Shown here in pieces: positions 59,667-64,000 of a DNA stretch of 64,000 bases. The notes beneath the pieces were generated by a model. That model searched no databases. It was given only the letters and a program-made list of their open reading frames with translations, and was not told the origin of the DNA. Source of the DNA: Mucilaginibacter sp. 44-25 (GTDB taxonomy: Bacteria; Bacteroidota; Bacteroidia; Sphingobacteriales; Sphingobacteriaceae); NCBI GenBank assembly GCA_001898335.1, contig MKTS01000005.1:62001-126000 (forward strand). Reading direction: 5' to 3'. A program made the translations under genes and the position numbers. The number at the start of each line of letters is the position of its first letter. Within the stretch, counting starts at the first letter, position 1.

Positions 59667-61463
59667 TTACAAATGCATCCATTTTTTGCGCACATCCAGT
59701 TGTTTAGCGCTGGCATCGGGCAGTTCGGTAATACTGTATTTCACCGCGTCGTTACGTTTTAAGGTTAACGGTATAATTATACGCTGCCCGTCGCGGGTTA
59801 CGGTAACATTAACCTTGTCGCCTACTTTTTTACCCTTAAGTATGCTGCTCATATCGGTAACCGGGGTATCGTCAATAGCGGTTAACTCGTCGTTTACGTT
59901 AAGACCATCAACCCAACCTGCACCACCGCGTAATACAGTAGTAATTATTTTACGCGAGTTGGTAAATACACCTAATGATGGTTCATTGTTATCGGCAAAT
60001 TCATCCGTTAACTTATAACCGGCATAATTAAGGTATTTGTTATAGTCGATGGATGCCAGGCCGTTGATGTATTTAGCATAAAAATCGTCCAGCTTTTCGC
60101 CTGCGAATTTCTCAAATCCGGCTTTAAATTCCGCATCAGTGTACCCACGTTTCTTGCCTTTGTAATAAGTATCGTACATATACTTCATTACATCATTAAG
60201 CGAGTATTTGCTATTGCTGTTGTTAATGATCTCCAGATCAAGCAACATACCTACTATGGCACCCTTATCATAATAGGATATACCGGTGTTGTATGAGTTC
60301 TCGTTAGGGCGGTAGCCTTTTATCCAGGCATCAAAGCTCGATTCTGCCAATGGCTGCACCTTTGTACCCGGCTGATTCTCTACGGTATTGATGTCGCCTG
60401 CCATATCATTCAGGTAATCCTGCGGGCTTGATATACCGGCGTAGCGCAATATCATGTTTTGATAGTAAGCAGTGAAGCCCTCGGCGATCCACAGGTTGGT
60501 GGTGTAGTTTTCGTTATCATAATCAAACGGGCCTAAGGCTATAGGACGAAGGCGTTTAACGTTCCATAAATGGAAATGCTCATGTGCCACCAGGCTCAGG
60601 AAACCACGGTAACCGCCGGGAGTACCATATTGGTCGCGCGAAGCACCTAAAACTGTTGAGCTCAAATGCTCAAGGCCGCCACCATTGCGCTGCTTGTTAT
60701 GTACTATAAAAGTATAATGCTTGTTAGGGTTTTCACCGAAAACATCCACCTCGGCACGTATTACTTTAGCCATATCCACCTTCAGGCGTTCCTTGTCATA
60801 ATTACCTCCGCCGTACATGGCCACCTCGTAATGCGTACCATCAACATCAAAGTCAAAAACATCTTGTGTACCAATTTCCAGTGGAGAATCATACAGGATA
60901 TCATAGTTTGGCGCGGTGCGGGTGAAAACATCTCCGTTTACCATCTCCAGGCTGGTTGATACTTTGTTCCAGTCTTTGTAAGGTTTGATGTGTACGGTTG
61001 AAGGTTGGCTGATCATCCCTTTAGGGTACAGGAATATGCCTGTACTGGAAAGGAAAGCGTGCGAAGCATCAATAAAACTGGTACGTACCGATAGTTCGAA
61101 AGCGTATACTTTATATTTAATGGTGACAGAGCTAACACCTGTTGTATTCATCTTCCAGGTATTTTTATTGATCTTGGTTACAGGCAGCTCCTTGCCGTGG
61201 GTGTTGGCACTCAATGATTCAATGTTTTTAGCAAATTCCCTTACCAGGTATGATCCGGGAGCCCAAACAGGCATTTTTACTTCCAGTGTTGGCTGGGCCA
61301 GGCCGGTAACATTCATTTCTACTTCTGCATAATGCGCCTGAGCTTCGGGAAAGCTAACCGTGTAGGATATTTTAGCGGGAACGGCAGGTGGTATTGCTGC
61401 AAAGGCAGGGGTGATCATAATGGTTATTAAATAAGCTAAGGCTGATGAGTACAATTTTTTCAT
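59667..61463 (-). CDS. M61 family glycyl aminopeptidase-like protein with PDZ domain
   Basis: The 598-residue exported protein (signal KKLYSSALAYLITIMITPAFAA) has a beta-rich N-domain, then the M61 zinc centre VAHEHFHLWNVKRLRP (about 292-307) with the second glutamate in WIAEGFTAYYQ (about 328-338). A PDZ domain lies at about 500-585 (GWVDGLNVNDELTAIDDTPV). The family hydrolyses N-terminal residues, favouring Gly or Ala. I choose the ATG at 61463 because it begins the signal peptide; an upstream ATG adds 14 residues. The substrate is unknown. Confidence 0.9.
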   Translation of the reverse strand: MKKLYSSALAYLITIMITPAFAAIPPAVPAKISYTVSFPEAQAHYAEVEMNVTGLAQPTLEVKMPVWAPGSYLVREFAKNIESLSANTHGKELPVTKINKNTWKMNTTGVSSVTIKYKVYAFELSVRTSFIDASHAFLSSTGIFLYPKGMISQPSTVHIKPYKDWNKVSTSLEMVNGDVFTRTAPNYDILYDSPLEIGTQDVFDFDVDGTHYEVAMYGGGNYDKERLKVDMAKVIRAEVDVFGENPNKHYTFIVHNKQRNGGGLEHLSSTVLGASRDQYGTPGGYRGFLSLVAHEHFHLWNVKRLRPIALGPFDYDNENYTTNLWIAEGFTAYYQNMILRYAGISSPQDYLNDMAGDINTVENQPGTKVQPLAESSFDAWIKGYRPNENSYNTGISYYDKGAIVGMLLDLEIINNSNSKYSLNDVMKYMYDTYYKGKKRGYTDAEFKAGFEKFAGEKLDDFYAKYINGLASIDYNKYLNYAGYKLTDEFADNNEPSLGVFTNSRKIITTVLRGGAGWVDGLNVNDELTAIDDTPVTDMSSILKGKKVGDKVNVTVTRDGQRIIIPLTLKRNDAVKYSITELPDASAKQLDVRKKWMHL

Positions 61464-61651
61464 GCTGCAAGTTAAAAAATTAATATCCCTAAAAAGATAG
61501 GTCAAAAACAGTTAAGGTGTAAAATGGTTGATACATGCAAGCTTTTTGATAATGAAGGCTTTATTATTGCACCGTTTTGGCCGGCACGCTATTTTAAGTG
61601 CTATAAACATAGTTAAAGTTAAGTATTGCAGCAACCGTATTGCTCTTAAAG

Positions 61652-62725
61652 ATGAAAACACGTTATGTAATTTATACCGTTTTGGCGCTGGTATTAGCCT
61701 ATTTGTTATACAACAAATTCTTTAGTAAGGGTGCTAAAGAAAAACAGGTAGCCACTGCCGGTAAAGGCAAGCGCAAGAACGGCCCTGTGCCGGTTAACCT
61801 GATGATTGTGAAAGACACCACCGTTAGCGACCAGATTGATATTACCGGAACCATTGATGCTAACGAAAAAGTAAACCTCGTGAGCCAAACCGCCGGTAGT
61901 GTAACCGGTATTTATTTTAACGAAGGGCAACATGTAAGCAAAGGACAGCTATTAGTTAAAGTGTATAACCAGGACCTGGAAGCTTCGCTTAAACAAGTAG
62001 AAGCCCAAATGGTCCTCGCACGTGATATTAACCGCCGTAACGAAATACTGGTGCAGAAAGAAGCCATCAGCAAGGAAGAATACGAAACTTCACAATCTTC
62101 TTACAACGCTTACAAGGCGCAGGCCGCGGCGGTACGTGCGCAAATTGGCCGCACCGAAATACGTGCGCCATTTTCAGGCGTAATTGGTTTAAGGAGCATT
62201 AGTCCGGGTGGTTATTTATCACCTACCGCGCCAATTGCTTCACTTGTAAACATCGATCCGGCTAAAGTTACCTTCTCCGTACCTGAACGATACCTGGGCC
62301 TGATCAAAGCCGGTAGCAAGATCAATTTTAATATTGAAAGTTCACAGCAAAATTTCTCTGCAACGGTTTATGCTATTGAACCAGCGCTGGATGCTACTTC
62401 GCGCACTATTACGGTACGCGCCAAAGCGCATAATACTAATAACTTGTTAAGGGCCGGTTCTTTTGCCAAGATCAACCTGACGCTTGACCAGATACCGAAA
62501 ACCATTATGATACCTACAGAAGCGGTAATACCTGATCTGAAAAGCAGTAAAGTATATGTATACCACAACGGCGTAGCTCTGTCTAAAAACGTAAAAACCG
62601 ATTTGCGTACGGATACCAGGATACAAATTGTTGACGGCCTTAAACAGGGCGACAGTGTAGTGGTTTCGGGGTTGATACAGATACGCCCTAAGGCGCCATT
62701 GAAAATTCTAAAAGTGATCAAATAA
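61652..62725 (+). CDS. RND efflux periplasmic adaptor (membrane fusion protein)
   Basis: The 357-residue protein has one N-terminal membrane helix (VIYTVLALVLAYLLYNKFF). A lipoyl-like hairpin follows (VNLVSQTAGSVTGIYFNEGQHVSKGQLLVKV, about 78-108), then an alpha hairpin with EASLKQVEAQ, then beta-barrel and membrane-proximal domains ending at PLKILKVIK. Family members bridge the inner membrane RND pump to an outer membrane factor. The gene begins at 61652 (MKTRYVIYTV); an ATG four codons upstream is possible. The pump gene follows after 8 bp; no TolC-like gene is visible. Confidence 0.93.
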   Translation: MKTRYVIYTVLALVLAYLLYNKFFSKGAKEKQVATAGKGKRKNGPVPVNLMIVKDTTVSDQIDITGTIDANEKVNLVSQTAGSVTGIYFNEGQHVSKGQLLVKVYNQDLEASLKQVEAQMVLARDINRRNEILVQKEAISKEEYETSQSSYNAYKAQAAAVRAQIGRTEIRAPFSGVIGLRSISPGGYLSPTAPIASLVNIDPAKVTFSVPERYLGLIKAGSKINFNIESSQQNFSATVYAIEPALDATSRTITVRAKAHNTNNLLRAGSFAKINLTLDQIPKTIMIPTEAVIPDLKSSKVYVYHNGVALSKNVKTDLRTDTRIQIVDGLKQGDSVVVSGLIQIRPKAPLKILKVIK

Positions 62726-62733
62726 GCACAGGT

Positions 62734-64000
62734 ATGAGTTTATCGTCCATTAGTATAAAACGGCCCGTATTGGCAACAGTAATGTCTGTTGTGATAGTAG
62801 TATTTGGTGTTATTGGCTATAAGTTCCTGGGCGTGCGCGATTTCCCATCAGTAGACCCGCCCATCATTTCTGTATCTACCAGCTACTCGGGCGCCAATGC
62901 CGACGTTATTGAATCACAGATCACCGAACCGCTTGAAAAAGCCATTAATGGTGTGCCGGGCATCCGTAATATATCATCCACAAGTTCGGTAGGCCAGAGT
63001 AACATTACAGTAGAGTTTAACCTTGACGCCGACCTGGAAACCGCCGCCAACGACGTACGCGATAAAGTGGGCCAGGCGCAGCGCCAGTTACCGCAGGATA
63101 TTAACGCGCCACCGGTTGTAACCAAGGCCGACGCCAATGCCGACCAGATCATCACCCTTACCGTTAGCAGCAACACCCGTAATATTATGCAGGTGGATGA
63201 CTATGCCGAGAACGTATTACAGGAGGGACTCCAAACCATACCCGGCGTAAGCTCTATTAACATACAGGGCCAACGCCAGTATGCCATGCGCTTATGGATA
63301 GACCCCAATAAAATATCTGCATTGGGTTTAACCGCAACTGATATAGGTGCCGCTCTGAGTAAAGAGAACGTGGAACTGCCTGCCGGCAAAATAGAGGGTA
63401 ATAATACCGAGCTAACCATAAGGGCGCTTGGTAAACTCACCGACGAAAAAGATTTTAATAACCTCATTATCCGCTCGGATAGCAACCGGGTGGTTCGTTT
63501 AAAAGACATTGGTTATGCCGTTTTAGGATCCGCCAATGAGGAAACCGCGTTCAAGGAATCGGGCATTCCGCAGGTAGGCCTTGCTGTGGTACCGCAGCCC
63601 GGTGCCAACTATGTACAAATAGCCAAAGACTTTTACGTCCGCCTTAAGCAGATAGAAAAAGACCTGCCGCCAGATATTACCGTAAAGGTAGCGTTGGATA
63701 ACACCAAGTTTATTAACAATTCTATTGAGGAAGTTAAGGAAACCCTTATCATTTCTTTTGTACTGGTGGTTATTATTATTTACCTGTTCTTCCGCGACTG
63801 GCTTATCGCTTTCCGCCCGCTGATAGATATACCGGTATCGTTGATCGGTGCATTCTTTATTATGTATGTATGCGGTTTTTCTATTAATATCCTTACGCTG
63901 CTGGGTATCGTACTCGCAACCGGCCTTGTGGTGGATGATGGTATTGTGGTAACCGAGAACATCTATAAAAAGGTAGAAGAAGGCATGGATATCCGCAAGG
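62734..64000 (+). CDS. RND efflux permease (3' end beyond window)
   Basis: The first 422 residues of an AcrB/CzcA-type inner membrane pump are present. It starts SLSSISIKRPVLATVMSVVIVVFGVIGYKFLGVRDFPSVDPPII, whose helix 1 and porter entry are family hallmarks. Porter regions PN1 (about 45-130) and PN2 follow. Membrane helices resume at about 345 (SIEEVKETLIISFVLVVIIIYLFFRDW), and the last readable part carries LGIVLATGLVVDDGIVVTEN, with the proton-relay aspartate pair. It uses proton-motive force to export drugs or metabolites with the adaptor upstream. The C-terminal half is cut by the window edge. Confidence 0.95.
   Translation, partial: MSLSSISIKRPVLATVMSVVIVVFGVIGYKFLGVRDFPSVDPPIISVSTSYSGANADVIESQITEPLEKAINGVPGIRNISSTSSVGQSNITVEFNLDADLETAANDVRDKVGQAQRQLPQDINAPPVVTKADANADQIITLTVSSNTRNIMQVDDYAENVLQEGLQTIPGVSSINIQGQRQYAMRLWIDPNKISALGLTATDIGAALSKENVELPAGKIEGNNTELTIRALGKLTDEKDFNNLIIRSDSNRVVRLKDIGYAVLGSANEETAFKESGIPQVGLAVVPQPGANYVQIAKDFYVRLKQIEKDLPPDITVKVALDNTKFINNSIEEVKETLIISFVLVVIIIYLFFRDWLIAFRPLIDIPVSLIGAFFIMYVCGFSINILTLLGIVLATGLVVDDGIVVTENIYKKVEEGMDIRK

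Overview
The window is a gene-dense piece of a Bacteroidota chromosome, most likely Sphingobacteriaceae (Mucilaginibacter/Pedobacter-like). I infer this from type IX secretion components (GldJ and PorV), TAnnTTTG-type promoter boxes, the near absence of Shine-Dalgarno sequences, LytTR/His_kinase two-component genes, BlaI/M56 pairs and DUF2480/3108/3109 families. No rRNA, tRNA, CRISPR array, integrase or transposase was seen by eye. No gene-free stretch exceeds about 300 bp; the longest (4150-4435, 286 bp) holds a terminator, two dispersed repeats and a promoter box.

Layout. 1-4150: partial SDR reductase with a Crp/Fnr regulator, then a stress set (Ku, YciE-like ferritin-fold protein, DUF2383 protein) and a fatty acid desaturase. 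4436-8068: aminotransferase, RsmI-like methylase and FAD monooxygenase. 8145-12143 (minus): orphan protein, secreted intradiol dioxygenase, LytTR regulator and LytS-type kinase, and MiaE. 12267-17181: gldJ divergent from porV-ispF, then a secreted metallopeptidase-like protein. 17300-29879: uvrA, glycosyltransferase and membrane protein, then a compact run purQ-coaX-OMP-lptC-ppiD-DUF2480-DUF3108-DUF3109. 29956-32726: gmd and a Wzi/RemB-like outer membrane protein. 32801-40785: tilS and PH-like protein, OstA-like protein, rdgB with a possible HolD-like partner, surA and MoxR. 40876-48011 (minus): NTF2-like protein, cysS, EEP hydrolase, two rhomboids, mutL. 48229-54718: amidohydrolase, a GH3_C-beta-lactamase protein, a possible zeta-toxin module, serS, rsmI. 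54764-64000: beta-CASP nuclease, BlaI with a frameshifted M56/TonB sensor, PAS protein, a 51-aa membrane protein, an M61 peptidase, and an RND adaptor with its pump running off the end.

Much of the window serves the cell envelope: LPS transport (LptC, OstA-like), outer-membrane chaperones (SurA, PpiD), T9SS (GldJ, PorV), sugar-nucleotide supply (Gmd) and lipid desaturation. Genome maintenance (UvrA, MutL, Ku, RdgB) and translation (TilS, MiaE, CysS, SerS, RsmI) are also well represented.

The most notable observations are: (i) six genes whose TAnnTTTG promoter box ends only 4-5 nt before the start codon, suggesting leaderless transcripts; (ii) two identical-format AACTAA-N4-TTAGTT operators upstream of blaI, whose M56 partner carries a one-base frameshift; (iii) a MutL lacking the recognised endonuclease metal-binding motifs; (iv) a two-gene zeta-toxin-like module with an unrecognised 79-aa partner; (v) a possible divergent DNA polymerase III psi subunit; (vi) a serine hydrolase that keeps only the GH3 C-terminal domain of a NagZ-type fusion; and (vii) a family of structured intergenic repeats. 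All functions rest on reading the sequence and recalled family knowledge; no database search was possible.
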